A stretch of 64,000 nucleotides of DNA, from the NCBI GenBank assembly GCA_963752045.1, contig CAVVWN010000014.1:682001-746000 (forward strand). The letters run 5' to 3'. Of this stretch, positions 28,335 to 40,082 are shown in pieces (within the stretch, counting starts at the first letter, position 1; every line of letters begins with the position of its first letter). The notes under the pieces were generated by a model. It searched no databases and was not told the origin of the DNA. It saw nothing but the letters and a program-made list of their open reading frames with translations. Position numbers and translations under genes: made by a program. Source of the stretch: DATKDF01 sp963752045. Its GTDB lineage: Bacteria; Acidobacteriota; Vicinamibacteria; Vicinamibacterales; SCN-69-37.

Positions 28335-29042
28335 TCATTCCGGGACGAACAGCACCGAGCCGGCTCGCGTGCGGATGCGCGACAGCCCGACGCGGGATCG
28401 CGCGAGGCGATCGCCTTCGTGCGGCGTGGCCACGACGAGCAGCGTGGCCTCCGTGGTCGAATCGGCCGGCACCGGCCCGCCGCGGCGGTCGTTGACCGTG
28501 CCGCCGAACGGCGCCGCCAGCTCCCTGGCCAGCGCGAGCGCCCGGTCGCCGGCTGCCGGCGGCTCGGCGCACACGCACACCCGATCGAACACGCCGGTCG
28601 CGTCGTCGTCGGCGTGCACCACCAGAAGCGGTTTGTCGATGTCGCGCAGCACGCGTTCGGCCACCGATCCCAGCCACCACAGACTGGGTCCGCGCCGGCC
28701 GTGCGTGCCCATGACGACGAGGTCCGCGCCGGCCGCGTGCTTGAGAATCGCCGGCGTCGGCGCCATCGCCTCGACGCTCGTCACAAATGGCGCCGGCGTG
28801 TGCTTCCGCCCGAACTTGGTGAGGAACGTCGCGGCCTGCGTCTGCAGTTGCCGGCGCTGCGCGGCAAGCGCGTCCACCTGTTCGTGCGTGAAGTAGACGG
28901 GCGCTTCGAGTGGCTCGGCATGCAGCAGGCCGAGCTCGGCAGGCCAGCGGCGCGCGACGAGGCCGGCGAGCTCGATGGCACGTGCCGACGCGCCTCCGAA
29001 GTCGACGGGAACGAGGATGTGGCGTCCGGTGTCGTGACTCAT
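28335..29042 (-). CDS. Tandem universal stress protein (UspA family)
   Basis: This is a 235-residue protein with a first Usp domain (residues ~8-145; HILVPVDFGGASARAIELAG and LVVMGTHGRRGPSLWWLGSV, the GX2GX9GS ATP-binding pattern) and a degenerate second half ending in AGSVLFVPE. The second domain (~150-235) lacks the glycine motif. The start at the ATG of MSHDTGR has GAGGT just upstream. It lies 7 bases after the RND pump stop, so is cotranscribed with the efflux genes. Confidence 0.83.
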   Translation of the reverse strand: MSHDTGRHILVPVDFGGASARAIELAGLVARRWPAELGLLHAEPLEAPVYFTHEQVDALAAQRRQLQTQAATFLTKFGRKHTPAPFVTSVEAMAPTPAILKHAAGADLVVMGTHGRRGPSLWWLGSVAERVLRDIDKPLLVVHADDDATGVFDRVCVCAEPPAAGDRALALARELAAPFGGTVNDRRGGPVPADSTTEATLLVVATPHEGDRLARSRVGLSRIRTRAGSVLFVPE

Positions 29043-29049
29043 GAGTACC

Positions 29050-32246
<3,197 letters not shown>

Positions 32247-32250
<4 letters not shown>

Positions 32251-33488
32251 CGTCCGGCTCCCACGCCGGTCTCGTCGTCTGCGGGCCGTCCGGCCGCGAT
32301 ACGGCTGCCGTCGGTGAGCGTCGCCGGAGGATCGACGACGACGATCTCGCCGGCCGAGAGCCCGGCGAGGATCTCGATTCGATCGTCGACCTCCGCGCCG
32401 GTGCGGACGGCGCGCAGTCGCGCGACCTGCTCAGGCGAGACGACGTAGACGAGCCGCAACTGGCCGCGCCTGAGTACGGCCGAAGCCGGCGCGGTCGTCG
32501 CCTGGCGCGAAGGACCGCGGAAGCGCGCCCGGCCGAAGAGGCCCGAGCGCCACTCCTGCTCCGATGGCACGTCAATCTTCACGGTGAAGCTCTGCGAGCC
32601 GGGATCGACGCGCGCGATCTCGGCCACGCGTCCGGTGAGCCACTGCGCGCCGCCGGTATCGGTGTCGAGGCTGATCTCGGCGGCCGTGCCGACGGCGACG
32701 CCGGCCGCGCGTGTGGCGTCGAGCGTGACCTCGAGCTGCAGGACGCGGGGGTCTTCGACTACGAGCAGCGGAGCCCCCGGCGTGGCCATCGTGCCGGGGT
32801 CCACGTAGCGTTCGACGACGACGCCGTCAAACGGCGCGGTGATGGCGCCGTACGTGGCGACGATGCTGCCGACGTTGGCGGCGGCCCGCGCCGCGGCAAA
32901 CGCGGCCGCGGCGCTCTCAGCGGCCGCCTCGGCCGCAGCCAGCCGCGATTGGGCGCCGGTGAGCCCGGCCACGGCCTGGTCGAGCTCCTGCGTCGTCGCC
33001 GACCGTTGATCGTGGAGCAGGCGGACCCGATCGTGGGTGAGCTTCGCAAGATCGAGCGCGGAGCGCGCGCCGTTGACGTCGGCCGCAGCCGCGTCGGCGG
33101 CAAGCCGTGCCGCTTCGAGCGATGACGTCGAACGCGACGCCTGTGCCTCGTACTCGGCCGCATCGAGCGAGACCAGAACCTGACCGCGGCGCACACGGTC
33201 GCCGGCGCGAACGGTGACGGCGGTGACCGGCGCGAGGATGCGGCTCGACAGCGTGGCCGTCTGCCGCGCCGTGAGCGTGCCGCCAGCCTCGACAAACGAC
33301 GGCCAGTCGCGCGAATCGACGATGCCGGTCGAGGCCGTCACCGTGGGCGCGGGAGCCGGCGCGGGACCCTCGGCAGACGAGCAGCCCGTGGCCGCAACCA
33401 GGAACACCGCGGAGAGACCTGCGGCGACCAGAACGAAGCCCCGGAGTTTCGAGCCCGATGCGAGTTGTCGTGGCACTGAGAACCTCAT
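32247..33488 (-). CDS. RND periplasmic adaptor (HlyD/MFP family) lipoprotein
   Basis: This is a 413-residue protein. A hydrophobic signal ends in the lipobox-like VAATGCSS, so it is probably lipid-anchored. A barrel-sandwich half (LSSRILAPVTAVTVRAGDRV followed by RRGQVLVSLD) precedes an Ala-rich coiled coil (~115-210). The second half (YGAITAPFDGVVVERYVDPG) and a beta-barrel (ATRAAGVAVGTAAEISLD) follow. It links the inner RND pump to the TolC channel. It overlaps both neighbours by four bases (ATGA), so the three are translationally coupled. Confidence 0.92.
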
Positions 33489-34822
33489 GGACGTGATGGC
33501 GAGACGGGCCAGCCAACCGCACGCGTGAGGCTGGCGCTGGCAACAAGCGCGTCGACGAGCGCGGCGACGCGCTCGACCTCGGCGTCGAGCCTGGCGGCTG
33601 CGGCCGCAAGAACGTCGTTGACGCTCGCGAGGCCCGCGTCGTACCGGTTGCGCGTGATGCGCTCGCGCTCGGTGGCCTGCTCGACCGCCGTGCGTCCAAC
33701 CGTCGCGCGAGCCCGCGCCGTCTGGAGCTCATAGACGGCCGTCACCACGTCGAGGTGAACCGAGGCTCGTGCGCTCGTGTGAGCGGCCTCGGCCGCGGTA
33801 ACGGCCGCCGCGGCCGCGCGGGTGCGCGCGCGCTCGGCGCCGCCGAGCGAGATCCCCCAGGTGAACTCGCCTCCGACGATCCAGGAATCGGCGCGCGAGA
33901 ACATCTCGAGCCCCTCGAACTGGTAGCCTGCCTGGGCGGTGACGCGTGGGTACCAACTTGCCTTCGCCAGGCGCGAGCCGGCTTCGGCGGCGGCCACCGA
34001 GGCGGCGCTCGCTTTGAGCTCGGGCCGGTTGGCGACGGCCTGTTCGGCGAGCGCGGCCGCGTCGAGCGGAGTCTCCGTCGCCGGAGGGGGTTCCTGGACG
34101 GCGAACACCCGCTCGACGGGCGCGCCCGTCAGGCGATTGAGCGCGGCGCGCGCGATGGCCGCGTCGCCGGCGGCCGCGATCTGCCGGCGTTTCATCGCGG
34201 CCACGTGCACCGAGAGCGCGAGCACGTCCGCGTCGGTCACCATGCCGGCCGTCCGGCGGCGTTCGGCGCGCGCGAGGTCTTCTTCGGCCGCACGGACGGC
34301 CGACGCAGCCGCCTCTTCGGCCGCAACCGATGTCAGCACGCGGCCGTACGCGCGCGTGACCTCGACCGAGAGGGTGGCGCGCGCCGCGTCGAGGGCGGCG
34401 GCGGCCGCATCGCGCCGGCTCGATCCGATCGCCGATTCGGCCGCCGTGCGGCCGTCGAAAATGACCTGGCTGATGAAGAGCCGGCCCGCGAACGCCGAAA
34501 CCGCGCCCGGGTTGTTCAGCCGATCGACCGCAAAATCCGCTTCTGTGAACTCGCGGGCGGCGAGAAGCGAGCTGAAGGCGAACACGGGCTGGTTGCTGCG
34601 CTGCCAGCTCTCTGAAAAGGACACGCGCGGAAAGAACATCGCCCGCGCGGCATCGGCACCGGCGTCGGCTTCGTCCGCCGCGGCCTGGGCCGCGAGCACC
34701 TCGGGATTTCGGCCGAGGGCCTCGGTGACGGCCTGGCCGAGTGTCAGAGTCTCCTGGGCGGCGGCGGGTGCCGCGCCGGCCAGACTCGAAACCAGAAGCG
34801 CGAGGACGATGACGCGACCCAT
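33485..34822 (-). CDS. TolC-family outer membrane efflux channel
   Basis: This is a 445-residue protein with a signal peptide (VLALLVSSLAGAAPAAAQE). Two internally repeated OEP halves each start with the TLGQAVTEALGRNPEVLAA / LAEQAVANRPELKASAAS pattern and are rich in Ala/Glu helices. The end carries NRYDAGLASVNDVL. It forms the outer-membrane exit duct for the RND pump. It is first gene of the efflux operon, divergent from an ECF sigma factor gene across 69 bases. Confidence 0.92.
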   Translation of the reverse strand: MGRVIVLALLVSSLAGAAPAAAQETLTLGQAVTEALGRNPEVLAAQAAADEADAGADAARAMFFPRVSFSESWQRSNQPVFAFSSLLAAREFTEADFAVDRLNNPGAVSAFAGRLFISQVIFDGRTAAESAIGSSRRDAAAAALDAARATLSVEVTRAYGRVLTSVAAEEAAASAVRAAEEDLARAERRRTAGMVTDADVLALSVHVAAMKRRQIAAAGDAAIARAALNRLTGAPVERVFAVQEPPPATETPLDAAALAEQAVANRPELKASAASVAAAEAGSRLAKASWYPRVTAQAGYQFEGLEMFSRADSWIVGGEFTWGISLGGAERARTRAAAAAVTAAEAAHTSARASVHLDVVTAVYELQTARARATVGRTAVEQATERERITRNRYDAGLASVNDVLAAAAARLDAEVERVAALVDALVASASLTRAVGWPVSPSRP

Positions 34823-34891
34823 CCCCCAAGAGATTCAGGTCCGGCGAAATGGTGACAGGGGCCGGTACAATGGCGGCCGTCTGGTGGGCAT

Positions 34892-35512
34892 GTGACCAAA
34901 CGACAGAATCTGAATCTCCCCACTGACGGCCGTGGCCAGGCCGTCGATTACGAGCCGCTCGTGAGAGCGGCTGCCGGCGGCGATCGGCGCGCCCTCGAAC
35001 AGTTGCTGATGCGCGCCCAGGAAGTAGCGTTTCGTTTCAGCCTGCTCGTCTGCGGGCATGCCGAAGACGCCGAGGACGTCATGCAGGAGGCGCTCATCAA
35101 GACGTACAGGTACGTCGGCCGGATCGAACGGCCCGAGGCGTTTCGAACCTGGCTCTACCGGACCGTGACGAATGCGTGCCGGATGAAACGCCGGAAGCGG
35201 GTGGACGAACCCGCGCACCTGATGTCACTCGATGCGGGATCGGGCGATGGTGAAAGCAGCCAGTCCGCTCTCGAGGTGGCGGATCGCGGTAAGATGCCCG
35301 ACGAATTAGCCATCAACAGCTGGCTCGGCAAGCGGTTGCGGCTGGCGCTCAACCGGATCCCGCCGGAGTACCGCTACATCGTCCTTCTGCGGGAGATCGA
35401 AGGGCTCTCGACGAAGGAAGTCGCCAAGGTGACTGGCCTGTCGACCGACAACGTCAAGACGCGCCTGCATCGCGCACGCGTGATGCTGCGCGAGGAGCTG
35501 GCGCAGCGATGA
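34892..35512 (+). CDS. ECF-type RNA polymerase sigma factor
   Basis: This is a 206-residue protein. Region 2 reads LVCGHAEDAEDVMQEALIKTYRYV with FRTWLYRTVTNACRMKRRKR; region 4 reads LNRIPPEYRYIVLLREIEGL and VTGLSTDNVKTRLHRARVML. A basic/charged linker of ~50 residues lies between them. It starts at GTG. It overlaps the following zinc-finger gene by four bases, the usual sigma/anti-sigma coupling. The preceding TACAAT (34866) may be its -10 element. Its regulon may include the kinase/radical-SAM genes downstream, which is inference. Confidence 0.92.
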   Translation: MTKRQNLNLPTDGRGQAVDYEPLVRAAAGGDRRALEQLLMRAQEVAFRFSLLVCGHAEDAEDVMQEALIKTYRYVGRIERPEAFRTWLYRTVTNACRMKRRKRVDEPAHLMSLDAGSGDGESSQSALEVADRGKMPDELAINSWLGKRLRLALNRIPPEYRYIVLLREIEGLSTKEVAKVTGLSTDNVKTRLHRARVMLREELAQR

Positions 35513-35769
35513 CCCGAAAACAAGCCCCGCCATGCCGTGTCGTGCTCGAGCGCCTGTCGGCCTATCTCGACGGGGATCTTCCGGCCTCGGCGTGCCGGAA
35601 GATCGAGGCGCATGCCGAGACCTGCCCCCGCTGCAGCGAGGTGCTCGACGATCTTCGCAAAACCACCGGGCTCTGTCGTCATGCCGGCGAGCGGCCGCTG
35701 CCGCCGGCCGTGAGGAAGGTCGCGCGCGACCACGTGCGGCGTCTCCTCGGGTCGAAACCGCCGCGCTGA
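35509..35769 (+). CDS. Zinc-finger (zf-HC2/ZAS) anti-sigma factor, soluble
   Basis: This 86-residue protein has the ZAS core HAETCPRC (HX3CX2C) after LERLSAYLDGDLPASACRKI. It is expected to bind and hold the preceding sigma factor. No membrane helix is present, so it is a cytoplasmic, probably redox- or metal-responsive anti-sigma factor. It ends 34 bases before the next kinase gene, and an 18-bp palindrome and TATAAT occupy that gap. Confidence 0.87.
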   Translation: MTRKQAPPCRVVLERLSAYLDGDLPASACRKIEAHAETCPRCSEVLDDLRKTTGLCRHAGERPLPPAVRKVARDHVRRLLGSKPPR

Positions 35770-35773
35770 GGCC

Positions 35774-35797
35774 GATTCGGCCGGCCGAATCTATAAT
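35774..35797 (+). promoter_or_regulatory. Perfect 18-bp palindrome abutting a TATAAT box before the kinase/TPR gene
   Basis: GATTCGGCCGGCCGAATC (35774-35791) is a perfect palindrome. It is immediately followed by TATAAT (35792-35797), which ends six bases before the kinase ATG at 35804. This fits a dyad operator next to a promoter for a leaderless mRNA. Alternatively the palindrome is a terminator stem for the sigma/anti-sigma transcript, but it has no loop to speak of. I see no -35 consensus. Confidence 0.5.
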
Positions 35798-35803
35798 CTC
35801 CGG

Positions 35804-38659
35804 ATGGTTGGAAGTCAGGTGCTGCACTACCGCATCCTCGAACAACTGGGTGCGGGCGGAATGGGCGTCGTCTACGAGGCCGAGGACATCCGGCTGAAGC
35901 GCCGCGTGGCGCTGAAGTTCCTGCCCGTCCAGGTTGATGTGGATGCGGCCGCCATCGAGCGGTTCGAACGCGAGGCGCAGCTTGCCTCGTCACTGAACCA
36001 CCCGAACATCTGCACGATCCACGACATCGGCACGCACGACAATCGCCCGTTCATCGTGATGGAGCTGCTCGAAGGGGAGTCGCTGCGCAGCCTGATTCAC
36101 GGCCAGCCGCTGCCGCTCGAGCAGGTCGTCGACATCTCGTGCCAGCTGGCCGACGCGCTCGACGCGGCGCACGCGAAGGGCATCGTGCATCGCGACATCA
36201 AACCCGCGAACATCTTCGTGACCAGTCGCGGGCAGGCCAAGCTGCTCGATTTCGGCGTGGCGAAGCTCTCCGGCGGCCGGCACGTTCCAGCGTCGGGCGA
36301 CGAGACGCGCGTCGCGGCCGACGTGCTGACGCAGCCGGGCACGGCCGTGGGCTCGGTCAACTACATGTCGCCGGAGCAGGCTCGCGGCGAGGACCTCGAC
36401 GGCCGGACGGATCTTTTCGCGCTGGGTCTCGTGATTTATGAGATGGCCACGGGCCGCCAGGCGTTCGGCGGCCAGACCACGGCCGTCGTGTTCGACGCGC
36501 TGCTCAATCGCCAGCCGGCCGATCCGAAGGTGAGCAATCCCGAGCTGCCCGACGAACTGCAGCGGGTCATCGTCCGCGCGCTCGAGAAGGACCGGCGCAT
36601 GCGGTTCCAGACGGCCGCTGACATGCTGGCCGAGCTCAAGCGCGTCCGGCGTGACTCGACCGGCGCCACGGCGACGGCCCGGGCCGCCACCGGCACCATG
36701 CCCAGTGCCACTGGCATCATGCCAGGCGCCACCAGCGTCAGTTCGACGACGACGCCCGTTCGGCAGGCTGCGGGCGGGCGGTCGCGGTGGCTCACGATCG
36801 GCGCGCCAGCGGTGCTCGCGATCGGCGCGCTCGCGTGGTTCTGGTGGAGCGCGACGCGCACGCCGGCCTTTACCGAACGGGACACGATCCTGATTGCCGA
36901 CTTCGTCAACACGACCGGCGACCCGGTGTTCGACGACGCGCTCAGGCAGGCGGTGTCCGTGCAGTTGCAGCAGACGCCGTATGTCACGCTTCTTGCCGAC
37001 GGCCAGGTCCAGCGCACGTTGCAGCTCATGCAGCGCGGCCCGGACGAGCCGATCGTTGGCGAAATGGCGCGCGAGTTGTGCCAGCGCGCCGGTGCGCAGG
37101 CCACGGTCGAAGGATCGATCCAGCCGCTCGGGTCGAGTTATGTGATTGCCCTTGGCGCCTTCAACTGCGCGACAGGGGCACCGCTCGTCCAGCAGCAGGC
37201 GCAGGCCGACAGCAAGGAAACCGTGCTCGGCCAGCTCGGCACGGCCGTCGCCGCCGTCCGGGAGGGCCTCGGCGAATCGCTCGCGTCGATGGAGCGGTTC
37301 GACACGCCGGTGGGCGACGCGACCACCTCGTCGCTCGAGGCGCTCCGCGCGTACGGGCAGGGCCTGCGCGCCCGGGCCACGCAGGACGACGAATCGTCGA
37401 TTCCGTTCTTCGAGCGGGCGGTCGAGCTGGATCCGGAATTCGCGCTGGCCTACGCGAAGCTCTCCGTCGTGGCGGGAAACCTGGGGCGGACCGAGCCGTC
37501 GGCCGACTACGCCCGGCGGGCCTACGAGCTGCGCGAGCGCGTGAGCGAGTACGAGCGGCTGTACATCGAGTGGAACTACGCCAGCCGGGTGTCGCGCGAC
37601 AACGAGGCGCAGCTCGGCGCGCTCGAGATGATCATCGCGTCATATCCCCGCGACTTCGGAGCCCGCAACAACCTCGGCGTTTACTATTCGACCCGGGGTG
37701 ACACGAAGAGGGCGATCACGGAGTTTCTGCTGGCCAGCGAGATTGCGCCAGACGAACCGCTGCCGCTGACGAACGTGGCGCCGCTGTTATTGCAGGAAGG
37801 ACGTGTCGAGGAAGGCATTGCCATGGCCGCGCGGGCGCTGGCGCTGCGGCCGAGCGGCAGCCTCGCCGTGCAACTGTGGATCGCGGCCGCGCGCGAGGGC
37901 GACCCGAGGGCCGCCGAGTTCGAGCGCCTGGCCGAGGAGCGCGCCGGTGCCGACGTCATGTTACAGGGCAGGGCCGAAATGGCCCTCTGGCGAGGGCAGC
38001 TCGCGACGTTCGGCAAACTGCAGGGCGAAGCGCGCGCCATCGCCCGCGCCGACGGCGACCTCGAGGCGGCCGCGAGCGCGGAACGCCAGGAACTGATCTC
38101 CCGCGCGCTGTGGCAGGGAGGAGAGTTTCGTTCGACGCTCGCGTTGGCGGTCGACGGCTGGCCGGACGGCGATCGTGCGCTGGGCGTTGTCATCCTGCTG
38201 CTCACCGGCGATCCCGAACCGGCCCGACGTCTCGTGCCCGGCCTCCAGGCGAGCGGCGACCCCACCGCCGGGCAGGTAGTTCCGGTCGTCCAGTCGATGC
38301 TCGAAGCGGCCGATGGCCGGTTCGACCCGGCACTCGAGCGGCTGAACGCGATCATGCGGCAGGCGAGTGCCAAGCAGTTGAACTTCTTCCGCGGCGTCAT
38401 CCTCGCCCAGGCCGGCGACGTCGAGGCCGCGATTGCCGACTACCGCGAGGTGCTGGTGGGTCGGGCCGATCCGGGATTGGGCTTTTTCGTTCCGCAGGCC
38501 AGGCTCGCGCTCGCGCGCCTGCTCGCGCGGTCGGGCGACACGGCCGGCGCGCGCGACGAGTACGACCGGCTGCTCGCCCAGTGGGCCGACGCCGACGCGG
38601 ACTTCGGGCTCAAGACGACCGTCGAATCCGAGCGGGCCGCGCTCGGGGGGCGCGACTGA
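35804..38659 (+). CDS. Transmembrane Ser/Thr protein kinase with TPR sensor region
   Basis: This is a 951-residue protein. The kinase domain (~8-275) has GAGGMGVV, Lys38, HRDIKPAN (129-136) and DFG (149-151). A Thr/Ala-rich linker leads to one membrane helix (~330-348; IGAPAVLAIGALAWFWW). The large C-terminal part begins with a TolB-like segment (TILIADFVNTTGDPVFDDAL) and continues with TPR-type repeats (AYAKLSVVAGNLGR, NNLGVYYSTRGDTKRAI). Three bases separate its stop from the radical SAM gene, so the two must be cotranscribed. Confidence 0.92.
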   Translation: MVGSQVLHYRILEQLGAGGMGVVYEAEDIRLKRRVALKFLPVQVDVDAAAIERFEREAQLASSLNHPNICTIHDIGTHDNRPFIVMELLEGESLRSLIHGQPLPLEQVVDISCQLADALDAAHAKGIVHRDIKPANIFVTSRGQAKLLDFGVAKLSGGRHVPASGDETRVAADVLTQPGTAVGSVNYMSPEQARGEDLDGRTDLFALGLVIYEMATGRQAFGGQTTAVVFDALLNRQPADPKVSNPELPDELQRVIVRALEKDRRMRFQTAADMLAELKRVRRDSTGATATARAATGTMPSATGIMPGATSVSSTTTPVRQAAGGRSRWLTIGAPAVLAIGALAWFWWSATRTPAFTERDTILIADFVNTTGDPVFDDALRQAVSVQLQQTPYVTLLADGQVQRTLQLMQRGPDEPIVGEMARELCQRAGAQATVEGSIQPLGSSYVIALGAFNCATGAPLVQQQAQADSKETVLGQLGTAVAAVREGLGESLASMERFDTPVGDATTSSLEALRAYGQGLRARATQDDESSIPFFERAVELDPEFALAYAKLSVVAGNLGRTEPSADYARRAYELRERVSEYERLYIEWNYASRVSRDNEAQLGALEMIIASYPRDFGARNNLGVYYSTRGDTKRAITEFLLASEIAPDEPLPLTNVAPLLLQEGRVEEGIAMAARALALRPSGSLAVQLWIAAAREGDPRAAEFERLAEERAGADVMLQGRAEMALWRGQLATFGKLQGEARAIARADGDLEAAASAERQELISRALWQGGEFRSTLALAVDGWPDGDRALGVVILLLTGDPEPARRLVPGLQASGDPTAGQVVPVVQSMLEAADGRFDPALERLNAIMRQASAKQLNFFRGVILAQAGDVEAAIADYREVLVGRADPGLGFFVPQARLALARLLARSGDTAGARDEYDRLLAQWADADADFGLKTTVESERAALGGRD

Positions 38660-38662
38660 CCG

Positions 38663-40039
38663 ATGTCGCTCAACTACCAGGCCACGCGCTTTCAGTGCAC
38701 CTGGCCGTGGGAGATGCTCGTCATGCTCTGCGACGGGCGCATCGTCTGCGGGTGCGCCGACCCTTACGCCGATCGCGTGCTGGGCGACGCGCGCACGACC
38801 ACGGTCGAAGCAGTGTGGCGCGGCGACGTCATCACGACTCTCAGAGGCGAGCTGAACGAGGGCGGGTCCGCCTTCTGCGGCGACTGCGCGCTCAAGCGGC
38901 CGCTCGAGCCGGGCGAGACGCCTGCGGTGCGCCCGCTCGACGCGGGCCGGCTGCCCGGCCGCATGTTCATCGAGTGCACGGCCGCCTGCAACATCTCGTG
39001 CTTCGAGGCCTGCTGCGCGCCCGAGACCGGCATCACGAAAACGCGCCAGGCCGGCATGCTCGACTTCGACCTCTTCTGCCGGGTCGTCGACGAGGTCGGG
39101 CCGTCGCTCGGGCGCATCGACTTCTTCAATTATGGCGAGGCGTTCCTGCACAAGCGCGCTGTCGAGATGGTCGAGTACATCAAGAGCCGGTACCCGCACA
39201 TCTACGTCTACACGAGCACGAACGGCACCGCGCTCAGCGAGGAACAGGCGCGGCGGCTCGTGCACTCCGGCATCGACGAGGTGACGTTCTCGATTGACGG
39301 CGCGCGGCCGGAGAGCTACGTGAAGTACCGCCAGCGCGGCAAGTTCGACGTCGCCATCCGCAACCTGCGCGCGATGGCAGGCGAGAAGGCAACGTCGGGG
39401 CGTGACCTTCCGCAAATCAACTGGCGCTACATCCTGTTCGCCTGGAACGACAGCGACGAGGAGATGGACGAAGCCAGGCGGCTGGCCGTCGACATCGGCG
39501 TGGACCGGCTGTGCTGGGAGATCACCGACCACCCGGAGAACGCGTTCTCGCGCCGGTTCGTGAGGGGCACGCCGGACTTCGAGCGGATTCGCCGCGAGAC
39601 CTGGGACGACAGCAACCTCGGCAACGCCATTCCGGGCGCCACACCGCGAGCGGTCATCGAGGTAAAGCCGCCGCTGCCCGTGCCGGGCCTCTCACGGTTG
39701 CCGTTGATGGCCGCGTCGACGAGGCCACTGGTCGTGAAGACACGCGTGCGCAATCTCTCGACCCGGGCGTTTCCGTCGGACGCCACGTACGGCCGACGCC
39801 TGGTACGGCTCGGCGCGCAACTCTGCGACGAGACGGGCAAGCTGCTCAATCTTGATTTCGCGCGCGCCCGCCTGCCCGGGCCGATCGGACCGGGTGAGGC
39901 GGCCGACATCGCCATCGAGATCCCGCCGGTGGAGCGGCCCGGCCGCTACGCGCTCAAGTTCGACCTGGTGAGCGAAGGCGTCGAATGGTTCGAGAAGTGC
40001 GGGTCGCCGACGACCATCAAGGCGTTGCGCGTCCGGTAG
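38663..40039 (+). CDS. Radical SAM protein with N-terminal SPASM-like domain and C-terminal Ig-like domain
   Basis: This is a 458-residue protein. The N-terminal SPASM-like region has Cys12, 23, 29, 31, 72 and 75 (VMLCDGRIVCGC, AFCGDCALK). The radical SAM core starts at ~100 with ECTAACNISCFEACCAPE: cysteines 105, 109, 113, 117 and 118 give CX3CX3C rather than the usual CX3CX2C. Core strands NYGEAF and TNGTAL, and SIDGARPESYVKYR, follow. The last ~110 residues look like an Ig/Wzt-type beta domain (VVKTRVRNLSTRAFPSD). A peptide- or small-molecule-modifying role is plausible; substrate unknown. It is wedged between two kinase genes. Confidence 0.85.
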   Translation: MSLNYQATRFQCTWPWEMLVMLCDGRIVCGCADPYADRVLGDARTTTVEAVWRGDVITTLRGELNEGGSAFCGDCALKRPLEPGETPAVRPLDAGRLPGRMFIECTAACNISCFEACCAPETGITKTRQAGMLDFDLFCRVVDEVGPSLGRIDFFNYGEAFLHKRAVEMVEYIKSRYPHIYVYTSTNGTALSEEQARRLVHSGIDEVTFSIDGARPESYVKYRQRGKFDVAIRNLRAMAGEKATSGRDLPQINWRYILFAWNDSDEEMDEARRLAVDIGVDRLCWEITDHPENAFSRRFVRGTPDFERIRRETWDDSNLGNAIPGATPRAVIEVKPPLPVPGLSRLPLMAASTRPLVVKTRVRNLSTRAFPSDATYGRRLVRLGAQLCDETGKLLNLDFARARLPGPIGPGEAADIAIEIPPVERPGRYALKFDLVSEGVEWFEKCGSPTTIKALRVR

Positions 40040-40044
40040 GGATG

Positions 40045-40067
40045 CGCCGGCCGTCCGGCGGTATGCT
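40045..40067 (+). promoter_or_regulatory. Inverted repeat and TATGCT before the kinase-SUMF1 gene
   Basis: CGCCGG (40045-40050) and CCGGCG (40055-40060) flank four bases and are followed by TATGCT (40062-40067), 15 bases before the ATG at 40083. The layout echoes the palindrome-plus-TATAAT in front of the kinase at 35804. The evidence is positional only. Confidence 0.3.
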
Positions 40068-40082
40068 GTACGCGAATCCCCG

